Notes: generated by a model not told the origin, from the letters alone. A DNA stretch of 64,000 nucleotides from Devosia sp. XK-2 (GCF_037113415.1 NZ_CP146608.1:1942501-2006500), one strand, 5' to 3'; numbered from the stretch's first letter, positions 18,873-28,774 are shown. Numbers and translations are program-made.

Positions 18873-20984
18873 ATGCTGCATATTGACGCCAAGTCCTCGT
18901 CCGACCTCAGAACCCCCGATTGGTACAGATCGGCGACCCGCTGGACCCAATTGACCCTGGTTGAGGACGATCCGATCCGGTTCGATCCCGATTTCTGGAT
19001 CGACATTTTCAGGCGCACCCATTCCAACGCGACGTGCCTCTCCGCTGGCGGCTACATGGCCTTCTATCCCAGCAAGGTTGAACATCACTATGTCAGCAGG
19101 CACCTGGGCGACACCGACCCTTTCGGTCATCTGGTCAGCGGCGCACGCTCGCTCAACATGCATGTCATGGCCCGCGTCGATCCCCATGCCATTCACCAGG
19201 ATGCCGCCGACGCCCACCCCGAATGGGTCATGATTGACAAGGAAGGCAATCCGGTCCGCCACTGGGCCTTCCCCGATGTCTGGGTTACCTGCGCCTATTC
19301 GGATTACAACTTCAAGTTCATGCCCGAAGTGCTGCGCGAGATCACGACCAATTACGATATCGACGCCATCTTCGCCAATCGCTGGCAGGGCCATGGTATC
19401 TGCTACTGCGAGGCCTGCAAAACCAGTTTTCACGCGGCATCGGGGCGCGATCTGCCCCAGTCGCCCAGTGTCGATGACCCCTCATGGCTTGCCTGGAACG
19501 ATTGGCGCCGCGAGGTGCTGACCCAGCTCGTGGTCGAATGGGATGCCGTCATGAAGGCCATCAAGCCCCATACCAGCTTCATTCCCAATATGGGCGGCGT
19601 ATCGCTGATGGATTTCAACCAGGAGATCATCGAGAAATATTGCCCTTTCCTCTGTGTCGACGATCAGGGGCGCCGCGGCACCGAGCCGGTCTGGATGTCG
19701 GGGCGCAATGGCAAGCGCATGCGCGCCACCTTCCCCGACCGCCACGCCGTGCTCATTACATCCATCGGCCCCGAGGAAGTGTATCGCTGGAAGGACAGCG
19801 TCACCCTGGGCCCGGAGATCGAGGCCTGGACCAATTCGGGCACCGTCCAGGGCATGCTGCCCTGGTTCACCAAGTTCAACGGCGTCGTCCCCGACCAGCG
19901 CTGGGTGCAGCCCATCATCAATGGCTTCCTGCTGCATGAGCAGCTCGAGCCACTCTCCTATGACACGGCGCCCACCGCCGAGATCGCCATTCTCGATCCC
20001 ACCACAACCCTGCGCCACCACGACATGTGGACCCGCAAGGATGCCGAAGCCCATGAGCTTGGCTTCTATCACGCCCTGGTCGAGGCGGGCCTGCCCTTCG
20101 AAATGGTCTCCGATGCGCAAATGAGCGCGGAGCGGCTGGGGCAGTTCAAGGTGCTGATCCTGTGCAATTCCACCTGCCTTTCCGATGCGCAGGCGGACAT
20201 GCTCAAAGCCTATGTTGCCGGCGGCGGTTCTCTGGTGGTCGGGTTCGAAACCGGGAGCCGTCACGCCGATAATTCACCGCGCCAGACCCCTGCTTTGGCA
20301 GATCTTCTCGGCTACAAGGTCACCAGGCCTGCCCACGGTCCGGTCAAGAACACTTATGTCGCCCTGTCCGGCATGCATCCCATCAATCAGGGATTTGAGG
20401 GCGCGGAGCGCATCATTGGCGGCACGCATCTGGTCCAGGTCGATGCCCTGCCCGGTACCGAGCAGCCCTTCCTCTATGTTCCCCCCTTCCCCGATCTGCC
20501 CATGGAGGAGGTTTTCCCGCGCGAAGACCCTCGGGGCGCCGCCGTCATCGCGCGCCAGCATGAAGGCTCAGCCGGTCGGACGGTCTATATCCCCTGGAAT
20601 ATCGGCGCCACATTCTGGCAGGTGCTGGCCGGTGACCATGGCCGTCTCATTGCCAATTCCGTGCGCTGGGCCCTGGGCAAGCAGCCTGAGGTCGAGGTCG
20701 ACGTCAAAGGCATCGTGGACCTGGCGGTCAGGAAAGGGACCGACACGACCATCGTCTATATCAACAACCTGACCAATCCGATGATGATGAAGGGGCCCAT
20801 TCGCGACGTCTTTCCGGTTGGCCCCGTTGTCGTCTCCATAGAAATCCCACAGGGCCGCTCCGTAAGTCAGGTTCGCCTGGGGACGAGCGGTGAAAACCTC
20901 AGCTACAAACTGGCGGACGGCCGTGTTCGCGTCACCCTGATCTCGCTCACAACGCTCGACGCCATCCAGGTCGACTGGAGCTGA
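18873..20984 (+). CDS. GHL6-like putative glycoside hydrolase with beta-galactosidase trimerisation-type domain
   Basis: A 703-residue protein without signal peptide, so cytoplasmic. The first half looks like a TIM-barrel of the hypothetical glycosyl hydrolase GHL6 type: HVMARVDPHAIHQDAADAHP (about residues 98-117), then the metal-like GICYCEACKTSF with Cys at about 177, 179 and 182. From about residue 390 a class-I amidotransferase-like domain follows (FKVLILCNSTCLSDAQADML), as in the middle domain of GH42 enzymes. ATG 18873 has a weak ribosome-binding site; GTG 18864 is possible. It ends 4 bases before the first permease. The family assignment is by eye and the catalytic residues are unproven. 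Confidence 0.72.
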   Translation: MLHIDAKSSSDLRTPDWYRSATRWTQLTLVEDDPIRFDPDFWIDIFRRTHSNATCLSAGGYMAFYPSKVEHHYVSRHLGDTDPFGHLVSGARSLNMHVMARVDPHAIHQDAADAHPEWVMIDKEGNPVRHWAFPDVWVTCAYSDYNFKFMPEVLREITTNYDIDAIFANRWQGHGICYCEACKTSFHAASGRDLPQSPSVDDPSWLAWNDWRREVLTQLVVEWDAVMKAIKPHTSFIPNMGGVSLMDFNQEIIEKYCPFLCVDDQGRRGTEPVWMSGRNGKRMRATFPDRHAVLITSIGPEEVYRWKDSVTLGPEIEAWTNSGTVQGMLPWFTKFNGVVPDQRWVQPIINGFLLHEQLEPLSYDTAPTAEIAILDPTTTLRHHDMWTRKDAEAHELGFYHALVEAGLPFEMVSDAQMSAERLGQFKVLILCNSTCLSDAQADMLKAYVAGGGSLVVGFETGSRHADNSPRQTPALADLLGYKVTRPAHGPVKNTYVALSGMHPINQGFEGAERIIGGTHLVQVDALPGTEQPFLYVPPFPDLPMEEVFPREDPRGAAVIARQHEGSAGRTVYIPWNIGATFWQVLAGDHGRLIANSVRWALGKQPEVEVDVKGIVDLAVRKGTDTTIVYINNLTNPMMMKGPIRDVFPVGPVVVSIEIPQGRSVSQVRLGTSGENLSYKLADGRVRVTLISLTTLDAIQVDWS

Positions 20985-20988
20985 AACG

Positions 20989-21975
20989 ATGGGACGCTAC
21001 ATTCTCAGGCGCATCATCTACATGGTCCCCACGCTGTTCGGGCTGTCGCTGATCGCCTTCATGATCATTCAGCTGCCGCCGGGCGACTATGTGACCTCGC
21101 TGATTGCGTCCATGCAGGATTCCGGCGCCAATATTGACCCGCGACAGATCGAGCTTTTGCGCGAGACCTATGGGTTCAACGATCCGATCTGGATGCAATA
21201 TCTCAAATGGATTGGGGGCATCCTGTTCCGTGGCGATTTCGGCTATTCCTTCGAATGGAACCGGCCGGTCGCCGACCTGATCTGGGAGCGTATGGGGTCG
21301 ACCCTGGCGATTTCCGTTGCCTCCCTGCTCTTCGTCTGGGCTGTCGCCCTGCCCATCGGCATCTATTCGGCCATGCGCCGCCACACCTTTGGCGACTATT
21401 TTTTCACGCTGGTGGGTTTCATCGGCCTGGCGGTGCCCAATTTCATCCTGGCGCTGACCCTGATGTATTTGAGCTACCGCTATTTTGGGCAAAGCGTGGG
21501 CGGCCTGTTCAGCCAGGAATATGTCGATGCGCCCTGGAGCTGGGGCAAGTTCGTCGATTTGGTCCAGCATTTGTGGATTCCGATCATTGTTATCGGAACC
21601 TCCGGCACAGCGGCGCTCATCCGCGTCCTTCGCGCCAATCTCAGCGATGAATTGCGCAAGCCCTATGTGATCACGGCCAGGGCCAAAGGCCTTCCCGAGC
21701 ATCGCGCGGTCATCAAATATCCCGTCCGCATTGCCCTTAACCCCTTCGTATCCGCCATCGGCTGGGTGCTGCCCGAACTGGTTTCGGGCGTCACGATCAC
21801 CGCCATTGTCCTCAACCTGCCCACGGCAGGCCCGCTGCTCCTGCGCGCCCTGGTCAGCCAGGACATGTACCTGGCCGGCAGCTTCATCCTGCTCATGGGC
21901 GTACTCACCCTTGTCGGCATGCTGGTCTCAGACCTGCTTCTCGCCCTGCTCGATCCTCGAATCCGGTTTACCTGA
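20989..21975 (+). CDS. ABC transporter permease, DppB type
   Basis: The 328-residue inner-membrane subunit of the family-5 importer starts MGRYILRRIIYMVPTLFGLS, the standard beginning of DppB-like permeases, and has six membrane helices. The loop that contacts the ATPase, VITARAKGLPEHRAVIKYPVRIALNPFVSA, lies near residues 225-255 (EAA motif). QLPPGDYVTSLIA replaces the more usual PGDP segment near residue 30. Its stop and the next gene's start share a base (TGATG), so the permeases are coupled. Confidence 0.94.
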   Translation: MGRYILRRIIYMVPTLFGLSLIAFMIIQLPPGDYVTSLIASMQDSGANIDPRQIELLRETYGFNDPIWMQYLKWIGGILFRGDFGYSFEWNRPVADLIWERMGSTLAISVASLLFVWAVALPIGIYSAMRRHTFGDYFFTLVGFIGLAVPNFILALTLMYLSYRYFGQSVGGLFSQEYVDAPWSWGKFVDLVQHLWIPIIVIGTSGTAALIRVLRANLSDELRKPYVITARAKGLPEHRAVIKYPVRIALNPFVSAIGWVLPELVSGVTITAIVLNLPTAGPLLLRALVSQDMYLAGSFILLMGVLTLVGMLVSDLLLALLDPRIRFT

Positions 21976-23150
21976 TGACAGTCCACACCTTCATCGACAG
22001 TCCGCCCGAAACGGCTCCTGCGGTTACCCCGCTCAAGTCTCGCGGCGATTCCAGCAAGGTCGCGGTCGCAGGCCAGTGGACCCTGATCTGGCACAAGTTC
22101 ACGCGCAACAAGCTGGCCGTGGTTTCGGGCTGGGTCATCATTCTGATGGCGCTGATCGGGCTATTTGCCGAATTCCTGGCCCCTGCCCTTCCCGACGCGT
22201 CCAGGCCGCAATTCACCAACGCACCGCCGCAGCAATTGCGTTTCTTCGTAGCCAATGAAGACGGTTCCACCAGCTTCCAGCCGCATGTGACCGGCTACAA
22301 GATGGAAGTCGATCCCGCCTCGTTGCGCCGCACTTATGTTCCCGATGAAAGCGTGATCGTGCCTGTGGGGTTCTTTACGCAGGGCGTCGAATACAAGATG
22401 TGGGGACTGATCCCCGCCAGGCTGCACCTGATCGCCCCCGTCAAGACGACTGACACCATGTATCTGCTCGGCACCGACCGTCTCGGGCGCGATCTGCTCA
22501 GCCGCGTCATCTATGGAACGCGCATTTCCATGTCGATCGGTCTCCTGGGCGTATGCATCAGCCTTTGCCTCGGGGTGACGCTGGGGTCTCTGGCCGGCTT
22601 CTATGGCGGCGCCGTGGACAGTTTGATCGCCCGCATCATCGAGGTCATCTCCTCCATGCCGACAATCCCGCTTTGGCTTGGTCTGGCCGCCGCCATTCCC
22701 CTGACCTGGTCGCCGCTGGCGGTCTATTTCGTCATAACGCTCATCGTCTCGCTCTTCGGCTGGACAGGCCTTGCCCGCGAAGTGCGCGGACGCTTCTTCG
22801 CCCTGCGCAGCGAGGACTTTGTCACCGCAGCCAAGCTGGACGGATCGTCCGAGCGGCGTGTGATCTTCCGCCACATACTGCCTTCCCTGACCAGCCACAT
22901 CCTCGCCGTCATCACGCTCGCCCTCCCAACCATGATCGTGGCGGAGACTGCCCTCAGCTTCCTCGGCGTCGGCCTTAAGGCGCCGATCGTCAGTTGGGGC
23001 GTGTTGCTGCAAGAAGCGCAGAATGTCCGCACCATTGCCAATGCCCCTTGGCAATTGGTGTGGCCGGCGGGCGCCGTGGTTGTCACGGTGCTCGCCTACA
23101 ACTTCCTCGGAGACGGCATGCGCGATGCCGCAGACCCGTATGAAGGTTGA
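21975..23150 (+). CDS. ABC transporter permease, DppC type
   Basis: Second permease of the importer, 391 residues. It has the DppC N-terminal part LIWHKFTRNKLAVVSGWVIIL, the conserved LLGTDRLGRDLLSRVIYGTRISMSIG split around residue 170, and the EAA loop SEDFVTAAKLDGSSERRVIFRHILPS near residue 275. The periplasmic loop between helices 1 and 2 (about residues 70-150) is longer than in standard DppC, which may matter for docking the large binding protein. The start overlaps the previous stop by one base and the stop lies 4 bases before the ATPase start. Confidence 0.94.
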   Translation: MTVHTFIDSPPETAPAVTPLKSRGDSSKVAVAGQWTLIWHKFTRNKLAVVSGWVIILMALIGLFAEFLAPALPDASRPQFTNAPPQQLRFFVANEDGSTSFQPHVTGYKMEVDPASLRRTYVPDESVIVPVGFFTQGVEYKMWGLIPARLHLIAPVKTTDTMYLLGTDRLGRDLLSRVIYGTRISMSIGLLGVCISLCLGVTLGSLAGFYGGAVDSLIARIIEVISSMPTIPLWLGLAAAIPLTWSPLAVYFVITLIVSLFGWTGLAREVRGRFFALRSEDFVTAAKLDGSSERRVIFRHILPSLTSHILAVITLALPTMIVAETALSFLGVGLKAPIVSWGVLLQEAQNVRTIANAPWQLVWPAGAVVVTVLAYNFLGDGMRDAADPYEG

Positions 23151-23154
23151 TCTG

Positions 23155-24882
23155 ATGCTCGAACCGGAAAACCAGATCTCGTCCACCGAAGACCGGGACG
23201 ACGTGGTGCTCAGCGTCGAAGAGCTTAGCCTCGACTTCCGCCTGCGGACCGAAGTGCTGCACGCCGCCCGCAAGGTGAGCTTCCAGCTCAAGCGCGGCAA
23301 GACGCTCTGCCTGGTTGGCGAAAGTGGATCGGGCAAGAGCGTGACGGCCCGCGCGCTCATGCGCATTGTCGATAGCAATGGCGCCATCAGCCATGGGCGG
23401 ATCCTGCTCGATGGTCCGAACGGCGTCATCGACATTGCCCAGCTCCGCGAGCGCAGCAGGGAACTGCTCAACATTCGCGGCGGCCGCATTGGCCTGATCT
23501 TCCAGGAACCGATGAGTTCGCTGTCGCCGGTCCACACCATCGGCTCGCAGATCGTCGAAGCGCTGCAATTGCACCGCAACATGTCGAAATCCGAAGCCCG
23601 CGCCGAGACCATCGAGCTTTTGCGCCAGGTTGAAATTCCCAACCCGGACAAGATGATCGACCGCTACACGTTCGAATTTTCCGGCGGCATGCGTCAGCGC
23701 GCCATGATCGCCATGGCTCTGGCGGCCAATCCCGAAGTGCTGATCGCAGACGAACCCACCACGGCCCTGGACGTCACAACCCAGGCCGAAATCCTCGACC
23801 TGATCAAACGCCTGCAGGTTAGTCGTGGCATGGCCATGTTGCTCATCACGCATGATATGGGTGTGGTGGCCGAAGTCGCCGATGAAGTCGCCGTCATGCA
23901 TTTCGGCCAGATCGTCGAATTCGGCAGCGTCGACGACATCTTTCACGATCCCAAGCACGCCTATACCCAGCGTCTGCTCAATTCGACGGTCAGGCTTGAG
24001 CGGAACCGCCGGTCTGACCGCCCGGCTGCGCCGAGCGACGGCAAGCCGCTGCTGTCCGTGCGCAATCTCACCAAGGTCTATGGCGCGTCAACCGCCTGGT
24101 TTGGCGGCAACAACTTCGCCATCAAGGCCGTGGACGATGTCAGCTTCGACCTGCATCCCGGGGAAAATCTCGGCATTGTGGGCGAAAGCGGCTCGGGCAA
24201 GACCACATTGGGGCGGATGCTGCTGCGGATCGTCGAACCGAGCCAGGGCGAGATCACCTTTAATGACGAGCGCGGTCCGCAGGAGATCACCAGGTTCTCA
24301 AAGGCGCAGTTGCGCGAATTCCACCGGCAGGTCCGGCTGGTCTTTCAGGACCCCTTTGCCTCCCTCAATCCGCGCATGACCGTGCGCGATATTATCGGCG
24401 ATCCGCTTGTGGTCGCCGGAGGTCGAACGGCCAGGCAGGTGGACGAACGGGTCTGCGAATTGCTCGAACTCGTCGGTCTCGACCCGGCCATGCGCGAACG
24501 CTACCCGCACGCTTTTTCGGGAGGTCAGCGCCAGCGCATCGGTATCGCGCGGGCCCTGGCGCTCGACCCGCGGATTATCATTGCCGACGAGGCAACAGCG
24601 GCGCTCGACGTGTCGATCCGCTCTCAGGTTCTCGATCTCCTGCTCGACATTCAAAGCCGGCTCAATCTGAGTTTCATCTTCATCTCTCACGACATTTCGG
24701 TGGTGCGCTATTTCTGCGACCGGGTCGGGGTCATGCATCGCGGCAGACTGGTGGAAATCGGCCCCGCCGAAGACATCTGCACGGCCCCCAGGGAGGCTTA
24801 CACCCAGAGCCTCATTTCAGCCGTGCCCAATCCTGACCCGAGAAACAAGCGCATGCTCCACCGCACGCGTTTCAACGACTAA
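23155..24882 (+). CDS. ABC transporter ATPase, fused DppD-DppF type
   Basis: The 575-residue protein joins two peptide-type nucleotide-binding domains, driving the two permeases. Domain 1: Walker [15 protein letters not shown] (about residue 55), signature [16 protein letters not shown], Walker [15 protein letters not shown]. Domain 2: Walker [15 protein letters not shown] (about 345), signature [16 protein letters not shown], Walker [15 protein letters not shown], where EAT replaces the usual EPT. Both sites look catalytically complete. I chose ATG 23155, just after the permease stop; ATG 23140 in the same frame would overlap it. Confidence 0.93.
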   Translation: MLEPENQISSTEDRDDVVLSVEELSLDFRLRTEVLHAARKVSFQLKRGKTLCLVGESGSGKSVTARALMRIVDSNGAISHGRILLDGPNGVIDIAQLRERSRELLNIRGGRIGLIFQEPMSSLSPVHTIGSQIVEALQLHRNMSKSEARAETIELLRQVEIPNPDKMIDRYTFEFSGGMRQRAMIAMALAANPEVLIADEPTTALDVTTQAEILDLIKRLQVSRGMAMLLITHDMGVVAEVADEVAVMHFGQIVEFGSVDDIFHDPKHAYTQRLLNSTVRLERNRRSDRPAAPSDGKPLLSVRNLTKVYGASTAWFGGNNFAIKAVDDVSFDLHPGENLGIVGESGSGKTTLGRMLLRIVEPSQGEITFNDERGPQEITRFSKAQLREFHRQVRLVFQDPFASLNPRMTVRDIIGDPLVVAGGRTARQVDERVCELLELVGLDPAMRERYPHAFSGGQRQRIGIARALALDPRIIIADEATAALDVSIRSQVLDLLLDIQSRLNLSFIFISHDISVVRYFCDRVGVMHRGRLVEIGPAEDICTAPREAYTQSLISAVPNPDPRNKRMLHRTRFND

Positions 24883-24894
24883 GAGGTTTGCCTC

Positions 24895-25680
24895 GTGCCA
24901 AAATTTGCTGCCAATCTGTCATTTCTGTACCAGGACCTGCCCTTTCTTGGTCGTATCGGCCAAGCCGCCCGCGATGGCTTCGGTGCCGTTGAATATGTTT
25001 CGCCCTATGAATTCGATGCCGCCGAAATCGCCGCGGCGCTTAAGACTGCGGGGATCAAGCAGGCCCTTTTCAATATGCCCGCCGGAAACTGGGCCGGTGG
25101 CGAGCGCGGCATTGGTTGCCTGCCCGACCGCGTCGAGGAATTCCGCAGTGGCGTCGCGACCACCATCGCCTATGCCCACGCGCTCAATTGCAGGACGGTC
25201 AATTGCCTGGCCGGGCTCGCACCGGCCGGATCAGACCCCACCGAGCTCGACCGGGTATTCATCGACAATCTGAACTATGCCGCCCCCCGCCTGGCCGATG
25301 CAGGCATCGATCTGGTGATCGAGCCCATCAACCGGCGCGACATGCCAGCTTTCCACCTGTCCACGACCGACCATGCCGAACGGATAATGGCCGGCGTGAG
25401 CTCGCCCAACCTCAAGATCCAGTACGATTTCTACCACATGCAGATCATGCAGGGGGATCTCGTGCCCACCTTCGAACGGCTCCAGCACCGCATCGGTCAT
25501 GTGCAGATCGCCGACAATCCGGGCCGCAATGAGCCCGGCACCGGCGAGATTAATTATCCATTCATTTTCGGGGTCCTGGACCGGCTTCGGTATGCCGGCT
25601 GGGTCGGCTGCGAATACAAACCGGCCGCCGGCACCACGTCGGGCCTGGGCTGGATGAAACCCTATATCCAGGAGCGCTAG
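24895..25680 (+). CDS. hyi: Hydroxypyruvate isomerase-like protein (Hyi)
   Basis: Hyi interconverts hydroxypyruvate and tartronate semialdehyde; relatives isomerise other small sugars in a TIM-barrel (AP-endonuclease 2) fold. The 261 residues match family length. Visible features are the start MPKFAANLSFLYQDLPFLGR, FNMPAGNWAGGERGIGCLPD, metal-ligand regions VIEPINRRDMPAFHLS (Glu) and QYDFYHMQIMQGD (Asp/His), HVQIADNPGRNEPGTGEINY, and a late VGCEYKP (Glu). Start is GTG 24895 after an AGAGG. It is followed 4 bases later by a GlxR-type reductase, the classic pairing of the glyoxylate/glycerate route. Confidence 0.9.
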   Translation: MPKFAANLSFLYQDLPFLGRIGQAARDGFGAVEYVSPYEFDAAEIAAALKTAGIKQALFNMPAGNWAGGERGIGCLPDRVEEFRSGVATTIAYAHALNCRTVNCLAGLAPAGSDPTELDRVFIDNLNYAAPRLADAGIDLVIEPINRRDMPAFHLSTTDHAERIMAGVSSPNLKIQYDFYHMQIMQGDLVPTFERLQHRIGHVQIADNPGRNEPGTGEINYPFIFGVLDRLRYAGWVGCEYKPAAGTTSGLGWMKPYIQER

Positions 25681-25683
25681 ACG

Positions 25684-26559
25684 ATGAGAATTGGCTTTAT
25701 TGGACTGGGCGTCATGGGCCGCCCGATGGCCGGGCATCTCATCGCCGCCGGTCACTACCTATCGCTCAGCCGCGTCAAGCCTGTGTCGCAATTCCTGGTC
25801 GATGCAGGTGGCAAGGCCGCCGCCTCGGCTCGCGAGGCGGTCAAAGGCGCGGAGGCCATCATCCTGATGCTGCCCGATACGCCCGATGTCGAGGCAGTCC
25901 TGTTCGGTCCCGAGGGCATCGTAGACGCCATAGAATCCGGGGCTCTCGTCATCGACATGAGCTCGATTTCACCTGTGGCGACCAAGGATTTTGCCGCGCG
26001 CATCGCCGCCAAGGGAGGGCGTTATCTCGACGCTCCTGTCTCGGGTGGCGAGGTGGGCGCTAGAAACGCGGCCCTGACCATCATGGTTGGTGGCCACGAG
26101 GATGATTTCCAACGCGCCCTGCCCCTCTTCCAGCTCATGGGCAAGAACATCAACCGCGTGGGTGGCGTCGGCGACGGCCAGACTGCGAAAGTCGCCAATC
26201 AGATTATCGTGGGTCTCACCATTCAGGCCGTGGCCGAAGCGCTGCTTTTTGCCAGAAAAGCCGGCGCCGACCCGATCAAGGTGCGGGAGGCGCTGATGGG
26301 AGGATTTGCCTCCTCGCGCATCCTCGAAGTGCACGGCGAGCGCATGAACAACCGAACATTCGAACCCGGCTTCCGCATTCGCCTGCACCGCAAGGACCTG
26401 GCGCTGGCGCTGGATGCAGCCAAAAGCCTGGAACTGGCCCTGCCCAACACCGCCACCACCGCCCAGTTGATGAACGCCGCCCTCGCCCTGGGAGACGGGG
26501 ACAAAGACCATTCCGGACTGATCCGCACGTTGGAATCACTGTCCGGTGCCTCTTCGTAA
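25684..26559 (+). CDS. glxR: 2-hydroxy-3-oxopropionate (tartronate semialdehyde) reductase
   Basis: An NAD(P)H-dependent beta-hydroxyacid dehydrogenase of 291 residues that would reduce tartronate semialdehyde to D-glycerate. The Rossmann start MRIGFIGLGVMGRPMAGHL is textbook, the substrate motif YLDAPVSGGEVGARNAALTI lies near residue 120, and the catalytic Lys is in GDGQTAKVANQIIVG near residue 170. Directly after hyi, it makes a two-enzyme hydroxypyruvate-to-glycerate module inside a glycoside-uptake operon. Related beta-hydroxyacid dehydrogenases share this architecture, so the substrate rests mainly on context. Confidence 0.9.
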   Translation: MRIGFIGLGVMGRPMAGHLIAAGHYLSLSRVKPVSQFLVDAGGKAAASAREAVKGAEAIILMLPDTPDVEAVLFGPEGIVDAIESGALVIDMSSISPVATKDFAARIAAKGGRYLDAPVSGGEVGARNAALTIMVGGHEDDFQRALPLFQLMGKNINRVGGVGDGQTAKVANQIIVGLTIQAVAEALLFARKAGADPIKVREALMGGFASSRILEVHGERMNNRTFEPGFRIRLHRKDLALALDAAKSLELALPNTATTAQLMNAALALGDGDKDHSGLIRTLESLSGASS

Positions 26560-26632
26560 TTCACCGCAAACAGAACTTTTCCTGGCGGGCGCTGCTTCGT
26601 CTGACGCCCCTGCCTTGTCCGGAGGAACAACC

Positions 26633-28729
26633 ATGCCGCTCGATAACTTGCCCAAAGTGCCCTTCGGGGCCGTCTATTTCCGCAAGTCGAACCCACCAAA
26701 GGAAGATTGGGAGCGAGACTATGGCATTGCCTCAGAAGACGGCCTGAACGTTTTCCGCCACTGGTTCATGTGGTCGGCAATCGAACGGCGCCCGGGATAT
26801 TATGAGTGGGACGAGTTCGACCGGCAGCTCGATCTCGCCGAGAAGAACGGCATCAAGACCATCATAGCCGAAATGAGCCAGACCACGCCGGACTGGGCCT
26901 ACCGCAAATTTGCGCATGCGCGGCAGATGCGTGCCGACGGATCGTACCTGCCGGTCATCATGCATCCGAGCTGCGCGACCGGGGGCGGTGCTCACAATGG
27001 CGGCGGTACAGGCTCGCTAACGCTGAACTGCCCCGAAGTGCGCGAGGCCGCCGGCAATTTCATCACTGCCCTTGCCACGCGCTACAAGGGACATCCGGCC
27101 CTGCTCGGCTACGATATCTGGAACGAGGTCAACTACTCGCCCGATGTCGATTATTCCGAATATACCAAAGCTGCATTCCGGGACTGGCTAAAGGCCAAAT
27201 ATGGCGACCTCGAAACGCTGAGCCGCGCCTGGTATCGCTATTCCTATGCCGAATGGGACGACATCGAGCCTCCGCACGACGTTTCGCCCTATCCCGAAAA
27301 TCTCGACTGGCTGGCCTTCAAGCGCGAGAATTTCTACGACCAGATGCAGTGGCGCATCGACACCATCAGGGCCGTCGACCAGGATTGCCTGATCGCGGCG
27401 CATGGCATCGGCGGCGGCATCCAGAACATGGCGGCCGGCGGCAGCGACGACTGGCTTGCCGCCTCCAAGGTCGAGCTGTACGGACTGACCTGGGTCCCAA
27501 GCCGCCGAGGCTTCAAGCCGTGGCAGAATTTCTTCGGCCCCGACCTGACCCGGGCCGCAGCGCGCGGCAAGAAATGGTGGCACGCGGAGCGCCCTGGCGG
27601 TCCACTCTGGATGCAGCCCCAGGTGCTCGGCCATGACAAGGAAGACGGCCGCGTCATGGAGCCGGAGGACCTTCGCCTTTTGACCATGACGTCCTTTGCC
27701 GCCGGCGCCAGCGGCGTCATGAACCTGCGCTACCGGCCTTTGCTCGACGGCCCGCTCTTCGGTGCTTTCGGCTCATATGGCATGGACGGCAGCCGCACTC
27801 CGCGTTCGGACATGGCCAGCGCCATAGCCAAGTGGTCCAATGCCGATGCGCAGAAGAACTTGTTCGCGGCCACGCCCGTCCAAGGCGATATCGGCATCCT
27901 GGTTATCCCTGAGGCGCAGGCCTGGGACTATTTGCTCAACCACAAGCACATGCCCAATACCTATCGCGAAGCCATGTGGGGCGCCTATCGCGGGTTCTTC
28001 GACAATGGCATTCAGGCCGACTGGGTCCATATCGAGGATATCGGCAGCTACAAGACCCTCTATGCGCCCTATCCAATCTCGATGACGACGCAGACGGCCC
28101 AAGCCATTGCCGAGTGGGTGAAGACTGGCGGCGTGCTGGTATCCGAAGCCACGCCGGGCTATTTCGGCGATCGCGGCAAGGTTGGGACCGTGCAGCCCCA
28201 CAACGGTCTGGACGCCGTCTTCGGCGTCAAGGAAGACGAGGTCGAGTTCATGCCCGACCTCGGCGACCGCATCAGCTTTACCTTCAATGGCAAAACCATC
28301 CGGGGCGGTGGCTTCCTCCAGTCCTACACGCTGGACGACGCAACCGAACGCGGCCGCTTTGCCGATGGCCGTCTCGCCATAGCAGAGCACAGCTTTGGAT
28401 CGGGCCGAACGCTGCTGGTCGGCACCCATCCCGGCATCGGCTACTTCCAGAAAAGCGAAGCGGCCAGCCGCACCTATTTTGCCCAGGTTCTGGACTGGAC
28501 GGGTGTCAAGCAGCGCATCACGCTCTCGGACAATCGCCTTCAGGCGCGTCTGCATGAGGCGGGGGACAGAAAAGTGCTTTGGGTCCTGAACCCCCTCCGC
28601 GAAGCCGTCGAGGTGTCAGTGAACGTCAATGGCAGATCAGCTCAATTCGGCCGGTCTTATTGGGGTACGGCCAGTGGGAGCAGCACCGTGACGGTCCCGC
28701 CTCGCGACGTCGTTATTGTCGAAGTCTAG
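26633..28729 (+). CDS. Beta-galactosidase, glycoside hydrolase family 42
   Basis: The 698-residue cytoplasmic enzyme hydrolyses terminal beta-galactosides. The N-terminal TIM barrel includes NVFRHWFMWSAIERRPGYYEWDEFDR in two adjoining stretches, the acid/base glutamate in LGYDIWNEVNYSP (about residue 165), and a probable nucleophile in WWHAERPGG (about residue 319). A GATase-like trimerisation domain (IGILVIPEAQAWDYLLN onward, about 420-620) and a small C-terminal beta domain follow. ATG 26633 has GGAGG at 26621-26625. No signal peptide is present, so substrate must be imported intact, presumably by the family-5 system. It ends the operon before a terminator. Confidence 0.92.
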   Translation: MPLDNLPKVPFGAVYFRKSNPPKEDWERDYGIASEDGLNVFRHWFMWSAIERRPGYYEWDEFDRQLDLAEKNGIKTIIAEMSQTTPDWAYRKFAHARQMRADGSYLPVIMHPSCATGGGAHNGGGTGSLTLNCPEVREAAGNFITALATRYKGHPALLGYDIWNEVNYSPDVDYSEYTKAAFRDWLKAKYGDLETLSRAWYRYSYAEWDDIEPPHDVSPYPENLDWLAFKRENFYDQMQWRIDTIRAVDQDCLIAAHGIGGGIQNMAAGGSDDWLAASKVELYGLTWVPSRRGFKPWQNFFGPDLTRAAARGKKWWHAERPGGPLWMQPQVLGHDKEDGRVMEPEDLRLLTMTSFAAGASGVMNLRYRPLLDGPLFGAFGSYGMDGSRTPRSDMASAIAKWSNADAQKNLFAATPVQGDIGILVIPEAQAWDYLLNHKHMPNTYREAMWGAYRGFFDNGIQADWVHIEDIGSYKTLYAPYPISMTTQTAQAIAEWVKTGGVLVSEATPGYFGDRGKVGTVQPHNGLDAVFGVKEDEVEFMPDLGDRISFTFNGKTIRGGGFLQSYTLDDATERGRFADGRLAIAEHSFGSGRTLLVGTHPGIGYFQKSEAASRTYFAQVLDWTGVKQRITLSDNRLQARLHEAGDRKVLWVLNPLREAVEVSVNVNGRSAQFGRSYWGTASGSSTVTVPPRDVVIVEV

Positions 28730-28742
28730 CCACCTAGACCCG

Positions 28743-28766
28743 GGGCGTCTCGCAAGCGAGGCGCCC
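28743..28766 (+). terminator. Terminator after the GH42 gene
   Basis: An 11-bp stem (GGGCGTCTCGC with GCGAGGCGCCC, one G-T pair) lies 14 bases after the stop codon of the GH42 gene and is followed by TGTTTC. It also separates this operon from the convergent GntR genes. Confidence 0.72.
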
Positions 28767-28774
28767 TGTTTCTA

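Noticed and set aside
16874..24882. Reading the family-5 ABC system as a dipeptide or nickel importer
   Set aside because: The fold matches Dpp/Opp, but all neighbours are glycoside or hydroxypyruvate enzymes and no peptidase or nickel gene is present.
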